A stretch of DNA of 28,284 bases, from the IMG/VR virus record IMGVR_UViG_3300038954_000614, positions 1-28,284 of that record; one strand, given 5' to 3'. The notes under the pieces are model-generated. The model ran no database searches. It saw nothing but the letters and a program-made list of their open reading frames with translations, and was not told the origin of the DNA. Of this stretch, positions 28,094-28,284 are shown piece by piece. The first letter of the stretch is position 1. Every line of letters begins with the position of its first letter. This stretch comes from a virus. A program made the position numbers and the translations under genes.

Positions 28094-28284
28094 CTAACGA
28101 TTCCGACCGATTAAATCGGCCATGATTAATTGGGCCTCTTCTGGCCTTAAATCGGCCGGGTCGTCAGCTTCCCATTCCCATTCGACTATATATGCTTCGA
28201 TTTGGTGCCTTTCGCGTAGTGCGGTATGCAGTTTGAGCGCCTTTTCTTGTGCTTCCGGTGAGCTCTTGGGGTTGTCGTAAAAAA
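28094..28284 (-). CDS. Unrecognised protein, C-terminal fragment (5' end outside window)
   Basis: The - strand is open from the window edge to TAG at 28094-28096 and encodes 62 residues: FYDNPKSSPEAQEKALKLHT, then ALRERHQIEAYIVEWEWEADDPADLRPEEAQLIMADLIGRNR. It is helical and acidic with no recognisable motif. It ends just upstream of the promoter of the initiator gene, without a terminator between. Confidence 0.55.
   Translation of the reverse strand, partial: FYDNPKSSPEAQEKALKLHTALRERHQIEAYIVEWEWEADDPADLRPEEAQLIMADLIGRNR

Overview
This window is a segment of a tailed, double-stranded DNA phage (Caudoviricetes type) or closely related prophage. Evidence: tightly packed genes with stop/start overlaps and strong GGAGG ribosome sites, a lysis cassette, a tail-type gene at the left edge, and a long phage replication and recombination block. 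The lysis cassette ends in a Rz/Rz1-style spanin pair with a lipoprotein signal, so the host should be Gram-negative. I see no tRNA, rRNA, CRISPR array, insertion sequence or integrase.

Layout. Positions 1-3669 are all on the + strand and look like late genes: the 3' end of a Kelch-repeat tail/adhesin gene, two small tail-associated genes, a transglutaminase-like cysteine enzyme in a visibly GC-richer patch, a membrane-anchored coiled-coil protein, a GH108-type endolysin, a two-helix holin candidate and the overlapping spanin genes. Positions 3671-28284 are all on the - strand. The two blocks converge with a single base between stop codons.

Read in its own direction (high to low coordinates), the - strand block starts with a partial gene, then a near-consensus promoter and a structured leader in front of a winged-helix replication-initiator candidate whose gene carries iteron-like repeats beside an AT-only palindrome. 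Next come a DnaB/RepA-type helicase, a Gly-Lys-rich protein, a sliding-clamp candidate, a radical SAM enzyme, a Cys-containing protein, a TET-associated-type glycosyltransferase, a family C DNA polymerase fused to a family 4 uracil-DNA glycosylase, and a clamp loader. After a second candidate promoter follow a probable recombination mediator, small proteins including a histone H1-like one, a gp32-type single-strand binding protein, an HTH protein, RecA and a PD-(D/E)xK nuclease. Then comes an SbcC/Rad50-SbcD/Mre11 system in which Rad50 is split into separate genes at the zinc hook. The block closes with ThyX, an ASCH protein, a DUF6378 protein with internal repeats, and small genes.

Together the genes form a nearly self-sufficient replisome (initiator, helicase, polymerase, clamp, loader, SSB) coupled to recombination (RecA, mediator, nuclease, SbcCD) and thymidylate synthesis. 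The most unusual points are the polymerase-UDG fusion, the split Rad50, the radical SAM plus glycosyltransferase cluster (a possible DNA base-modification module), the candidate origin inside the initiator gene and its possibly switching 5' leader. Functions rest on motif reading only; no database search was run.
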